This document shows positions 26,489 to 34,534 of a DNA stretch of 37,420 bases, piece by piece. The DNA is from Candidatus Fermentibacterota bacterium. Lineage in GTDB: Bacteria; Fermentibacterota; Fermentibacteria; Fermentibacterales; JCC-6. The stretch spans positions 1-37,420 of the forward strand of contig QNDS01000003.1 in assembly GCA_003644925.1 (NCBI GenBank). Direction: 5' to 3'. The notes below the pieces were generated by a model that worked only from the letters and a program-made list of their open reading frames with translations, was not told where the DNA came from and searched no databases. The position numbers and the translations under genes are program-made. Every line of letters starts with the position of its first letter. Position 1 is the stretch's first letter.

Positions 26489-26938
26489 ATGAATATACCT
26501 TCAACAATATCAATACTTAATGGCGCATTTGCCTCTGATGGCGGCTCTATCAGTCTGCTTTTATCAGATCCTCTCGGTCATAAGCATAATGTACTTTTAT
26601 CACAACATCTTCTGCCACCCGGCGGATACCCTGGAGAACGTTTATCTGGTCGGCTTTTCTTCGACGGATCGCTCGTTGAAATAAGGTCTGTGGATGAGCT
26701 GACTATTATTTCCGCTTTGAAAAAGGCAAACATCGAAACCCCGACTCCTGTAAAGAGTCGCTTAAACCCCATCGACACCGCACAACCTGGAATGATCGTT
26801 GGAGACGATATTAGAGACTACTACTCTAAAATTGCAGAAGGTCCGGAAGCGGCACTGCGGCATCTTGTGTGTGAGCTTATAGGCTATGTCGAGTCCCAGG
26901 AGTATGTCACATATGCCAGGAGCCATGAGAAGAAATGA
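26489..26938 (+). CDS. Orphan protein in the cassette-like region
   Basis: The 149-residue product is soluble, with no signal peptide or membrane segment. The first 75 residues form alternating strands (GGSISLLLSDPLGHKHNVLL, RLFFDGSLVEIRS) and the last 45 are helical (SKIAEGPEAALRHLVCELIGYVESQ). I do not recognise a family. No ribosome site is clear before the ATG at 26489. It lies 24 bases after the methyltransferase, and could belong to the same cassette or be independent. No attC-like structure was found downstream. Confidence 0.6.
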   Translation: MNIPSTISILNGAFASDGGSISLLLSDPLGHKHNVLLSQHLLPPGGYPGERLSGRLFFDGSLVEIRSVDELTIISALKKANIETPTPVKSRLNPIDTAQPGMIVGDDIRDYYSKIAEGPEAALRHLVCELIGYVESQEYVTYARSHEKK

Positions 26939-27013
26939 AATCTGTAAGTTAATCGAAAAATAGAACTGTATTCTATTAAACTCAGGACCTTCGGGGATCA
27001 GGCGGGGTCTTTT

Positions 27014-30010
27014 TCACGTAAGCTGTATAGTTCCAATTCTGGCTTTGGTGTTGATCAGGATACGTAGAGGTCTATAGAGATGGATATACCTCAGGTATTT
27101 CGTCTCCTCCATAGCGGTGTGACTCTCAAGGAAATCGTAATCAAGATAATCTTCACCTTTCCTTTTCAGCGTGAAGTAACCGATTCCAAGAGAGGTGATG
27201 TTCTGGAAGAAATGCGTCCCCTGTGAAGGTTCCACATCCATATCCGGAAGGGGAGTTTCCACAATGCAGCCCACTGAAGATATCTGGTTCCATCGGACCG
27301 GTATTCCAAGCCAGCTGTCCGAACTTCCCCATCTCCCGGGACCTATCAGAAGCGACTGACGTCTGAGGTGTCTTATCTTCCGATTCAGCTGCTCGATCTC
27401 ATCTGCTATCTCAGTTGTCTGACTCCTGTCGAACTTTCTGGAAGATACGTAGATTATGTCCCTGATGTCCTCTATGAATCCGTGGCCCAGGACCTGGTGT
27501 GATATGCAGACAGCATTCTCTTCGTCGATGTCTTCCACTTCCGGCAGCACTCCCGCTGTAGATCCCATCGGTCTGATCTGAAGAAAGCCGAATTCATTGG
27601 ATTTTCCCGTTGAAATGTCTTGCAGATTCACAGCGAATTCGATTTCAATATCACTTGAAAATGCAACCTTGCCTACTTTGAGAAGGTGCTTCAGGAGCGG
27701 TGCAAGTGGAAAATACTCACCCTTAAGCACTCCAGCCATTGTGACAAGCTTCGCACCAGGCCTGAAAGTACCGTCAATTATCATGTCATTGTCTGCAGAG
27801 TAAACAGAGCCAACCGGAGCAAGGGTCCCGTCCTCCTGAGCCCTCTGCAGATCAAGGGTCACCAGGTGCATATCCCGGCCGGGATCATCAGCATTCACAC
27901 TGGCATCCCCCGAAAGATCCAGAGCAAGAAATTCACGCTGAGAGTTTCTCAGATACTCATCAGTTGAGGAGAACTGGTACAGTCTACCGGGAGACTCGGG
28001 TGAGAATCTTACACATTTACCTCCGTCTACAACCGTGCCGCCGAGGCCAAGGGCAACCGAAGCGACACCGCATTCCTCACTCATGCCGTCGAGGGGATAG
28101 AAATTGTACGATTTTGCTACTCCGGCAAAGTTCGGATAGAACGAATCTCCATGTTCTCTGGCTACAATCTGCTGTATAACCACTGCCATTTTTTCTTCCT
28201 CAAGACGGTTAGGTGTGGTTTCTATGTATGCAACCGATTCACTGTAATATGTGGATGCATATACCAGTTTGATTGCGCCGAGAAGGTGCGATAAACGAAC
28301 ATCAATATCAGGGCTGTTGTTAGGAAGCATGTAAGTGCTGTAGATACCGGCAAAAGGGTAGGAGGGACTGTCTTCGAGAAGACTGGAGGATCGTACAGCG
28401 AGAGGATATCTGACTTCCTCAAGAAAAGCAAGCAGCATTCCTCTTACATCAGCCGGAATGGATGCGTCCAGAAAGGCCCCGGCAATTGCTCTGTCCCTCT
28501 TAGTACTGGAGCTATTGTCAGAATCATCGCCACTGAAAGCCAGTTCGGTAAGTCCGGGATTCTCCATGAACCGGTCAAAAACCTCTGTAGTCACAACTGC
28601 GGTTGGAGGAACAAAGATATTTACATCGGGGAATTCATCATTGATACTGTAGATGTTCAGAAGAGCATTTATAAAAGCAAGTCCACGTCCCTTCCCACCA
28701 AGAGAGCCTGAACCTATTTTCACAAACTCCGTGTCGTAATCAAACGTCTCACTTGAGAATTCCTCAACCTGGCCTGCCCTGTACCTATCCATCCATTGCT
28801 TCAGGGATGAAAGCAGATAGGAACGAAGATCTCCAGTAGTTTCGAAATCCTCAACTTTCTGAGGCCTCAGGGCGCGGGCAAGGTCGAATTCGGTCCTGGC
28901 CATCAGCCATGTGGAGAAATCATTCCTCTCTGCATGGTAGAACAGGCACTCATCGGACACTTTCTTCAATGCCAGTCTCAATTCTCTGAGATCTCCGGCC
29001 CTGGCCTCTTCATAGCCATCGGGATTTCTGAATACGAAATCACCGAAACCGAGATAATCCCTCATGAACTCCCTCAGATCCGCCAGGAGAGTAGGTGAGT
29101 TTTTGTTAATGAATGCCGCTCCCATTCTGTTGGCTATTTTCCTGTTGATCTCTTCTGCAGACTGGAATAGAATCGGGCATTCCGGGTCGTTCGACAGTAT
29201 CTCTTCCGCAAGCTGGAAACCGGCACGGGGGTATTCAACACCATCTTTCTCGAATCTCACATCAAGTATCATTCCCAGTATATGATCCTTGAAAAGCCTG
29301 TATAGTTCAATAGCTTCCTCGTAATTGCTTGCATGCAGAATCTTGGGTCTCGCCCGCATCCGCATGAGTTTTTGCATCTGGTTCACACCGTCAGTCATTA
29401 ATGCCTGTGTCTGCTGCATAAGCTCGGTATACAGCATGGGGAGATAGGAGGAACAGAATCTTATGGAATCTTCAACCAGAATTATGCATTTGACCCCTGC
29501 AACGCGGGAATCATGCTCGGCATTCATCCTGTCCTCAATGGATTTGATGATGGCGAGGAACAGCCTTGCGTCTCCCTGCCATACAAAAGCCTGCCCGCTG
29601 GATTCCAGCCTGCCCTCATCCATCAGAATTTTGAGGTCACGTCCGGTATACGCAAGAACCACAAATGGAATGCCAGGCGCCGCCTCGGCAACAGCCGCAC
29701 CCAGTTCATCACATTGCATCGAACCTATGCTGAGCATCGAAATAACCAGATCGAAGCTCTCCTGTTCAAGACGCTGCAATGCTTCCTCACCGGTTGATAC
29801 CCGTACGATGCGCGGAGCGTATCTGAGATTGAGGTGAAGGTACTCGGAGAACAGCACTTCGGTGAATTTGCCGTCCTCTTCCAGCGTATATGAATCATAC
29901 AAGCTTGAGACGAGAAGAATGTTCCTGATCCGTCTGGACATCAGCGTGTAGAAAGGTATAGCTTCAGATCCGCGTCTTCCTACTATTTCATCGAGCTTTC
30001 TGTCCCTCAT
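27014..30010 (-). CDS. PEP-synthase-like ATP-grasp protein with N-terminal pseudo-receiver domains
   Basis: I start at ATG 30010, where AAAGGAAAG precedes it; the longer frame from 30058 begins one base from hairpin copy 3 and has no ribosome site. The roughly 998-residue protein has two receiver-like regions, one from RNILLVSSLYDSYTLEEDG onward (about 25-165) and one from KCIILVEDS (about 172-325), without a normal phosphoacceptor set. Then comes an ATP-grasp domain of the PPDK/PEP synthase N-terminal type, with GSGSLGGKGRGLAFINALL and AVRSSSLLEDSPSYPFAG. The phosphohistidine and PEP-binding domains of true PEP synthases are absent. The reaction is therefore not pyruvate to PEP alone; phosphotransfer to another protein or small molecule is a guess. 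Homologues of this layout are known but uncharacterised. Confidence 0.82.
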   Translation of the reverse strand: MRDRKLDEIVGRRGSEAIPFYTLMSRRIRNILLVSSLYDSYTLEEDGKFTEVLFSEYLHLNLRYAPRIVRVSTGEEALQRLEQESFDLVISMLSIGSMQCDELGAAVAEAAPGIPFVVLAYTGRDLKILMDEGRLESSGQAFVWQGDARLFLAIIKSIEDRMNAEHDSRVAGVKCIILVEDSIRFCSSYLPMLYTELMQQTQALMTDGVNQMQKLMRMRARPKILHASNYEEAIELYRLFKDHILGMILDVRFEKDGVEYPRAGFQLAEEILSNDPECPILFQSAEEINRKIANRMGAAFINKNSPTLLADLREFMRDYLGFGDFVFRNPDGYEEARAGDLRELRLALKKVSDECLFYHAERNDFSTWLMARTEFDLARALRPQKVEDFETTGDLRSYLLSSLKQWMDRYRAGQVEEFSSETFDYDTEFVKIGSGSLGGKGRGLAFINALLNIYSINDEFPDVNIFVPPTAVVTTEVFDRFMENPGLTELAFSGDDSDNSSSTKRDRAIAGAFLDASIPADVRGMLLAFLEEVRYPLAVRSSSLLEDSPSYPFAGIYSTYMLPNNSPDIDVRLSHLLGAIKLVYASTYYSESVAYIETTPNRLEEEKMAVVIQQIVAREHGDSFYPNFAGVAKSYNFYPLDGMSEECGVASVALGLGGTVVDGGKCVRFSPESPGRLYQFSSTDEYLRNSQREFLALDLSGDASVNADDPGRDMHLVTLDLQRAQEDGTLAPVGSVYSADNDMIIDGTFRPGAKLVTMAGVLKGEYFPLAPLLKHLLKVGKVAFSSDIEIEFAVNLQDISTGKSNEFGFLQIRPMGSTAGVLPEVEDIDEENAVCISHQVLGHGFIEDIRDIIYVSSRKFDRSQTTEIADEIEQLNRKIRHLRRQSLLIGPGRWGSSDSWLGIPVRWNQISSVGCIVETPLPDMDVEPSQGTHFFQNITSLGIGYFTLKRKGEDYLDYDFLESHTAMEETKYLRYIHLYRPLRILINTKARIGTIQLT

Positions 30011-30060
30011 CGGCTTTCCTTTGATCTGAGCAAGACAGCATGCAGGTATTTCCGGCATTG

Positions 30061-30099
30061 GGGACGGAGGTAATTAGAATATTCAATTACCTCCGTCCC
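30061..30099. repeat. Palindromic transposase-associated hairpin, copy 3 (solo)
   Basis: GGGACGGAGGTAATT (30061-30075) and its complement (30085-30099) flank a nine-base loop differing by one base from copy 1. No transposase is near this copy. It sits directly upstream of the ATP-grasp gene, between it and the AbrB-like gene, and is best read as a mobilised non-autonomous unit. Confidence 0.85.
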
Positions 30100-30161
30100 T
30101 TTTCAGGAATATACCCACAATATCCTGATACAGGCACAACATCCACTCGATAATCCTGATC

Positions 30162-30216
30162 TGGACACACCAAAATCCATAGGTATATTACCAATAATTA
30201 TTGGTGTTGCACCAAT
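30162..30216 (+). promoter_or_regulatory. Promoter with palindromic operator of the AbrB-like gene
   Basis: TGGACA (30162-30167) and TATATT (30184-30189) are 16 bases apart. The perfect palindrome ACCAATAATTATTGGT (30190-30205) lies directly after, over the expected start of transcription. A third half-site ACCAAT (30211-30216) makes another inverted repeat with the middle half. Autoregulation by the product is the natural reading. Confidence 0.6.
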
Positions 30217-30236
30217 GTATCATAGACGGAGGAGAA

Positions 30237-30449
30237 ATGCAGATCGATCTTGATAACGTTGCGTATATCGGAGAAACGTCGGTAACAATCCGGAAAAGCA
30301 GGCGCCGGATCACAATACCAAAGGAGATCGTTGAAAAACTGCGTATTTCCGACGGTGACAGAATTCGCTGGGTTCTCTTCAATGATGAAAGATTATGCAT
30401 CTCGAAAGTAAAACCATCCTCTGCGTCGGATAAGCTGGGACATGGATAG
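30237..30449 (+). CDS. AbrB/SpoVT-type swapped-hairpin transcription regulator
   Basis: GGAGGAG just upstream selects ATG 30237; a longer frame from 30201 starts inside the operator. The 70-residue product has the fold signature SVTIRKSRRRITIPKEIVEKLRISDGDRIRW, of which RITIPKEIVEKLRISDGD is the AbrB core. It binds DNA as a dimer and would recognise the ACCAAT half-sites upstream. In toxin-antitoxin pairs similar proteins act as antitoxins, but no toxin follows; the next gene, eight bases on, is a membrane permease, so control of that permease is likely. Confidence 0.82.
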   Translation: MQIDLDNVAYIGETSVTIRKSRRRITIPKEIVEKLRISDGDRIRWVLFNDERLCISKVKPSSASDKLGHG

Positions 30450-30457
30450 CCTGAATA

Positions 30458-31276
30458 ATGGATCCTGTTCTATCATTCCTGATATTGTTCATTATCGCCT
30501 TCACCAGTGAGTTCGTGGACTCTTCCCTGGGTATGGGTTACGGAACAACACTGACACCGATTCTGATAATAATGGGATACAACCCGCTTGTGGTCGTACC
30601 CGCAATACTCACTTCAGAACTCATTACCGGAAGCCTTGCCGCCTTTATGCATCACCGTGCCGGGAACGTACATTTTGATTTCAGGAACGATCCCGATCAC
30701 AAACTTATTAAGAAAATGAAATTACTCGGTTACATTCCCAGATCCAATGCCTCGAAAATTGCTCTTGTTCTTGCTGTATGCAGCCTTGCAGGCGCAGTCA
30801 TTGCTGTTTTCGTGGCCATTAATATTCCAAGGACATACCTTAAGGTGTTCATCGGCGTGATGGTCCTTTCAATGGGCATTTTAATCCTGCTGAAAAGAAA
30901 TTCAAGACCGCGATTTTCATGGAAAAAAATCGTAGGACTCGGAGTTCTGGCAGCCTTCAACAAGGGATTGTCCGGGGGTGGTTATGGCCCTCTGGTTACT
31001 TCAGGGCAGATCCTTTCGGGAGTTGACACGAAGAGTTCAGTTGCGATTACATCACTGGCCGAAGGCTTCACCTGCCTTGTGGGAGTATGCACTTTCCTTC
31101 TGCTTGGAACGGAATTTGACTGGACAATTACACTCGCCCTTCTTGCAGGAGCTGTAGCTTCTGTTCCGCTTTCAACCAGGGTTGTTAAGAAACTGAAAGT
31201 AAAGAATTTCACACTCATCGTTGGAACAGCCACGGTTATACTGGGGATATTTACTTTGTATAAGGTTGTTTTCTAG
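30458..31276 (+). CDS. TauE/SafE-family membrane permease
   Basis: The 272-residue protein has about eight hydrophobic segments arranged as two similar halves. The first half has EFVDSSLGMGYGTTLTPILI and the second has AAFNKGLSGGGYGPLVTSGQ, the duplicated loop typical of this family. Members export or import sulfite, sulfonates or other organosulfur anions; the exact cargo is unknown. It lies eight bases after the AbrB-like gene on the same strand with only a weak ribosome site, which suggests coupling and regulation by that protein. Confidence 0.9.
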   Translation: MDPVLSFLILFIIAFTSEFVDSSLGMGYGTTLTPILIIMGYNPLVVVPAILTSELITGSLAAFMHHRAGNVHFDFRNDPDHKLIKKMKLLGYIPRSNASKIALVLAVCSLAGAVIAVFVAINIPRTYLKVFIGVMVLSMGILILLKRNSRPRFSWKKIVGLGVLAAFNKGLSGGGYGPLVTSGQILSGVDTKSSVAITSLAEGFTCLVGVCTFLLLGTEFDWTITLALLAGAVASVPLSTRVVKKLKVKNFTLIVGTATVILGIFTLYKVVF

Positions 31277-31304
31277 AAAAGCGGATTCAGCCCGCAGACG
31301 TTGA

Positions 31305-32717
31305 TTATTCCCTTCGAAGAAGCGAAGACAGGAATGCTCTGATGTCATGAAACAGGCCCATGAAACCCCTGAGTTTATAGTGCTTTTTAAGAAGAGACGG
31401 AATCCGGGAGAAGGGCTTTTTCAGAAGAAAATTCCTGCCGATGGTGCCCTGTGCCCAGTCTCTGAGATTTATCAGTTCCCTGTCGGTGAAATCTGTCAAA
31501 TTCACAAGAAGGCTATCAGCACTGTTCATTTTTGTCAGGAATTTCTCTACGTCCGGAATTCTACCCTGTTCAATGGCCATATTATAGATAGCGGTTCCCG
31601 GGTATGGAGTTACAAACAACATTGGAGCGGTAATGTCAGCCTGTCTGCAGAACTCCACGGTCCTGGCCACAGAGTCGCGCGTCTCTCCGAACATTCCAAT
31701 TATGAAACTCCCGTCAGCGTGGATCCCAACTGACTCCGTCAGTTTGATGGCATCGAGACACTGCTGTGCTGTAACTCCCCTTTTCATCCTTTTGAGCATA
31801 TCATCGCAGCCGGATTCGATCCCGTATGAGATCCAGTCGCATCCTGCATCTTTCATCGAACGCAGCATCTCTCTGTCAACGGTATTCACTCTGCCCAGAC
31901 AGGACCACCTCAGGTCCGGCAGTTCTTCCTTCATGAGGTCACATATCTTCATCACGAAATCTCTGTCGCTTGTGAAAAGGTCATCTGGAAAACCGGAGTA
32001 TCTGATATCGTAACGGTTAACCAGTTCCTTCAACTCCGCGACAATTGATTCGGGAGACCTTCTTCTTACATTCCGTCCATAGATTCTGTAACAGTACACA
32101 CAGTTAAATGGACAGCCCCTGCTGGCAAGCACCTCCATATGACGCACTTTATTCTGGCGGTGATCCAGACTTGATACGTAGTTCTCCACAGGAAAGAGAT
32201 CCCAGGCCGGCCAGGGAATTGAATCCAGATTCTGAATCATATCCCGCGGCGGCGATGTCTTCATGGAGCCCTCATCATCAAGCCACGCGATCCCCAGAAC
32301 GGAATGCCAGTCAGAGCCCTCTTCCAGCGATTTCATTAATTCAACAGATGTGATCTCACCCTCCCCCAGAACCACACAGTCCAATCCGCAGGACTTCAGG
32401 TAAATCCCGGGAACGGTTGTGGCGCCGCTGTTACCCGCCAGCATGAAAACCCCAGGAAGCTCTTGACGTAATCTGTCTGCAAGCTGCTTCACGAATCGGA
32501 ATCTTGTTACCATTCCACCAAAGGCTACTACGCGGGGTGACGAATCCAGAACACGCTTAACAGCTTCTGATACCGAGAAGTTATCACCCTCCATATCGAC
32601 AACTGTTACTTCATGTCCCGCTTCAAGAAGACAAGCTGCTACATACGCCAGACCAAACGGGAAATAACGGGAATGATCTCCCTCGCCGAAACTGGGATAA
32701 ACAAGTGTGATCTTCAT
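31305..32717 (-). CDS. B12-binding-domain radical SAM protein
   Basis: The 470-residue protein has an N-terminal cobalamin-binding-like fold (about 1-130; SRYFPFGLAYVAACLLEAGH, VAFGGM and VVLGEGE) followed by a radical SAM domain. Its cluster cysteines are C202, C206 and C209 in SRGCPFNCVYCY, and GIESGCDDMLKRMKRG and FVTPYPGT follow as usual. There is no base-off His motif obvious at the cobalamin site. Such proteins methylate or rearrange diverse molecules (lipids, hopanoids, natural products), so the substrate is unknown. GGGGGGAG lies upstream of the ATG with a longish spacer. Confidence 0.88.
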   Translation of the reverse strand: MKITLVYPSFGEGDHSRYFPFGLAYVAACLLEAGHEVTVVDMEGDNFSVSEAVKRVLDSSPRVVAFGGMVTRFRFVKQLADRLRQELPGVFMLAGNSGATTVPGIYLKSCGLDCVVLGEGEITSVELMKSLEEGSDWHSVLGIAWLDDEGSMKTSPPRDMIQNLDSIPWPAWDLFPVENYVSSLDHRQNKVRHMEVLASRGCPFNCVYCYRIYGRNVRRRSPESIVAELKELVNRYDIRYSGFPDDLFTSDRDFVMKICDLMKEELPDLRWSCLGRVNTVDREMLRSMKDAGCDWISYGIESGCDDMLKRMKRGVTAQQCLDAIKLTESVGIHADGSFIIGMFGETRDSVARTVEFCRQADITAPMLFVTPYPGTAIYNMAIEQGRIPDVEKFLTKMNSADSLLVNLTDFTDRELINLRDWAQGTIGRNFLLKKPFSRIPSLLKKHYKLRGFMGLFHDIRAFLSSLLRRE

Positions 32718-32846
32718 TTTTGGTTAATCTCCCCCCCGCAAGATCTGTCTGGCAATAATCGCATATTACGCGATGAAGGTCAAAGCCTGTTATATGCTGT
32801 TATCTGCGTCCGGGGAAATGCTGCAGGTGTTTGGGCCTGCGAATAC

Positions 32847-33314
32847 TCAGCTGATGGAAGCTACTGGAATACGGGTGAGGGACTCTGAAGTGCAACCAGT
32901 ATAGAACCCTTCCTGGAAAGGAATCGGCGCATGGTTTGAAATGCTGCCCCATTGTGTTATCCGGCGAACGCAGTCATCCCGGAAGCCTGACAATCCGTTA
33001 TAGGCCAGACGGATGCGCTGAAGATCTTTTCCGCTGCAGCGGCCTGTTTCAAGACACAAGTCAATCATACAGAACAGTTCCTCTGCGATGAGTGATACCG
33101 AATAGCCTGCACTGTCGAGAAGAAGCTCCAGATCGGTTTCTTCCCATAATCCTGATACTTCCCGGAGTTTATCCGGAATAACGTGCCGCCTGTAATATGC
33201 AAGGCATTCAAATGGGGAATCGAACATTTCATCCGTGTATTCATTGTACCGGCTGTTCTCAAGAGTATCAGACCCTGCAAAGGAATGATGCCTTACGAAG
33301 AAACTTTTTTTCAT
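32847..33314 (-). CDS. Orphan soluble protein
   Basis: The 155-residue product begins MKKSFFVRHHSFAGSD and continues as mainly helical sequence with six cysteines. AAGGAGG lies four bases before the ATG, a strong sign that it is a real gene. It has no signal peptide or membrane segment and I recognise no family. It faces away from the candidate selenoprotein gene across a 184-base gap, so the two share an upstream region with the palindrome ATGTATACAT (33351-33360). A functional link is only conjecture. Confidence 0.65.
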   Translation of the reverse strand: MKKSFFVRHHSFAGSDTLENSRYNEYTDEMFDSPFECLAYYRRHVIPDKLREVSGLWEETDLELLLDSAGYSVSLIAEELFCMIDLCLETGRCSGKDLQRIRLAYNGLSGFRDDCVRRITQWGSISNHAPIPFQEGFYTGCTSESLTRIPVASIS

Positions 33315-33403
33315 GCTGCCTCCTTCTCAATTATTCCTATAGGTAAACATATGTATACATAGCGAGATGTCAAGCAGACATTCGGAATACTTATCGGAGT
33401 GCC

Positions 33404-33431
33404 TTGACATTTACATTGATTCGCTGTTAAT
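33404..33431 (+). promoter_or_regulatory. Predicted promoter of the candidate selenoprotein gene
   Basis: TTGACA (33404-33409) and GTTAAT (33426-33431) are 16 bases apart. Transcription would start near 33438, giving a leader of about 60 bases ending in GGAGG at 33487-33491 before ATG 33499. Confidence 0.45.
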
Positions 33432-33498
33432 TATTCACAGGCAATTGTTAAGCAGCGATCAATATCACTTCTGCTGCAAAACGAATGGAGGTATTTCT

Positions 33499-33747
33499 AT
33501 GAAATTCCTGGTAACAATGCCGAAGCTCTCGCCAGATGAGATAGACAGATCCTGAGCAAAGGTCATTGAAGCTTCCGGTGGAAGCGGAATGGCCATGGAC
33601 CGGGCATATACGAACCGGGATGAAGGATTTGTCTGCTGCTGCTGGAACGCTCCCTCCCTCGACAGTCTTAAAGGACTTTTTGAAAAAGCCGATGCTCCCT
33701 TCGATAAGATGGAGCCGGTTACGGAGCACTTAGCAGCTGCATGGTGA
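33499..33747 (+). CDS. Candidate selenoprotein, DUF4242-like, UGA at codon 19
   Basis: GGAGG lies seven bases before the ATG. Codons 1-18 read MKFLVTMPKLSPDEIDRS, codon 19 is TGA (33553-33555), and the frame then continues 63 codons to a TGA stop at 33745. Reading codon 19 as selenocysteine gives an 82-residue protein. The distal part (FVCCCWNAPSLDSLKGLF, then APFDKMEPV) resembles DUF4242, a small ferredoxin-like fold that includes a nickel-binding Streptomyces protein; this is a by-eye match. The distal part has three adjacent cysteines, so Sec plus Cys redox chemistry is plausible. A two-part stem-loop starts six bases after the UGA. A nonsense mutation in a decayed gene is the alternative, but the good ribosome site, undamaged distal frame and hairpin argue against it. 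It is not a start-shift: no second initiation site is evident past the UGA. Confidence 0.7.
33561..33594 (+). promoter_or_regulatory. Candidate bacterial SECIS element
   Basis: The lower stem pairs GGTCATT (33561-33567) with AATGGCC (33588-33594), seven pairs with one G-U. A small internal loop (GAA / GG) follows, and then an upper stem GCTTCC (33571-33576) pairs with GGAAGC (33580-33585). The apical loop is GGT (33577-33579), beginning 22 bases after the UGA. Position and G in the first loop base fit known bacterial SECIS rules, and the loop GG resembles the E. coli fdhF element. Confidence 0.65.
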
Positions 33748-33762
33748 TTGCTGTCCTTCATG

Positions 33763-33793
33763 ATAGAGCCCGTCTTCAACAGGCGGGCTCTAT
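33763..33793. terminator. Hairpin between converging selenoprotein and ABC permease genes
   Basis: ATAGAGCCCGTC (33763-33774) pairs with GGCGGGCTCTAT (33782-33793) in a 12-pair stem (one G-U) with a seven-base loop. It ends over the stop of the permease gene and lies 15 bases after the selenoprotein stop. T-runs are weak on both strands, so termination may be partial. Confidence 0.55.
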
Positions 33794-34533
33794 TCCCATA
33801 TGAAGTATTTTGCGGCAAAAGCGAAACCTGCTACCGTGACGCCGCACAGGACTAATATCTGAACGGGATACTCCCACAGATGCCCGCCGAGCCATAGCCC
33901 CTGCAGCAGCTCAATCACATGAGTAAGGGGAAGAATCTGTGAGAAGGATTTCAGGAAAGATGGGAGCATTTCCCTTGGAAGGGCAGCTCCGGAAAGAAAC
34001 AGCATTGGAAAATACATGACATTGGAAATTATCATAGCGCTTCGGGCAGTGGGGGCCAGGCTGGCCGGAATGAATCCCAATGCGGAAATAGAGAGAGTGG
34101 ACAGAACAAATGCAAAAAATACTTCGGGAATATTGCCGTAAAAACGCATTCCAAAAACAATCACTCCAGCCGCAAGGAGAAGGAGCATCCCCAAAACCGT
34201 AATTATGAATAGTGAAGATAACTCCGCTGTGAGAACCAGAAGGGGAGAAATCGGAGCAGATTTGAACCTCCTTAAAATTCCCTTCTCCCTGTAGGCTGCG
34301 ATGCTTGTTGTAAGACCCGAGATTCCGGTGGTTAAGATCACTATCCCTATGAAAGCGGGAACGGCGAAATCTATGTATCCGAAATTTTCACCCGGAAATG
34401 GGTCATTACCCCAGATACTTCCGAACAGCATCATAAGCAGCAGCGGGAATATCAGTGTAAAGAAGAAGCCTGATGGTTCCCTCAGGTAAAGGACAAACTC
34501 CATTCGTGTCAGGTTGAAATACCGCTTAAACAT
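33790..34533 (-). CDS. ABC-2 type exporter permease
   Basis: The 247-residue protein has six predicted membrane segments after a short N-terminus (MFKRYFNLTRMEFVLYLREP) that forms the interfacial helix of the ABC-2 family. The conserved cytoplasmic REKGILRRFKSAPISP lies between spans two and three, and FPMLFLSGAALPREMLP follows. It is the membrane partner of the ATPase encoded just upstream, whose TGA is one base from this ATG. The substrate is unknown; families of this size commonly export lipids, drugs or peptides. The gene ends inside the hairpin at 33763-33793. Confidence 0.9.
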   Translation of the reverse strand: MFKRYFNLTRMEFVLYLREPSGFFFTLIFPLLLMMLFGSIWGNDPFPGENFGYIDFAVPAFIGIVILTTGISGLTTSIAAYREKGILRRFKSAPISPLLVLTAELSSLFIITVLGMLLLLAAGVIVFGMRFYGNIPEVFFAFVLSTLSISALGFIPASLAPTARSAMIISNVMYFPMLFLSGAALPREMLPSFLKSFSQILPLTHVIELLQGLWLGGHLWEYPVQILVLCGVTVAGFAFAAKYFIWE

Positions 34534-34534
34534 A

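Noticed and set aside
26983-27014. Possible terminator after the orphan at 26489-26938
   Set aside because: Only a four-base stem with a long loop precedes the T-run; too weak to call.
33367-33555. 62-residue plus-strand frame ending at the UGA
   Set aside because: Its first 44 codons precede a far better start with ribosome site at 33499; the frame is an artefact of the in-frame UGA.
33465-33818. 117-residue minus-strand frame over the selenoprotein gene
   Set aside because: It overlaps the plus-strand gene fully, has no ribosome site and its sequence is low in recognisable structure; the plus-strand reading has ribosome site, family likeness and hairpin.
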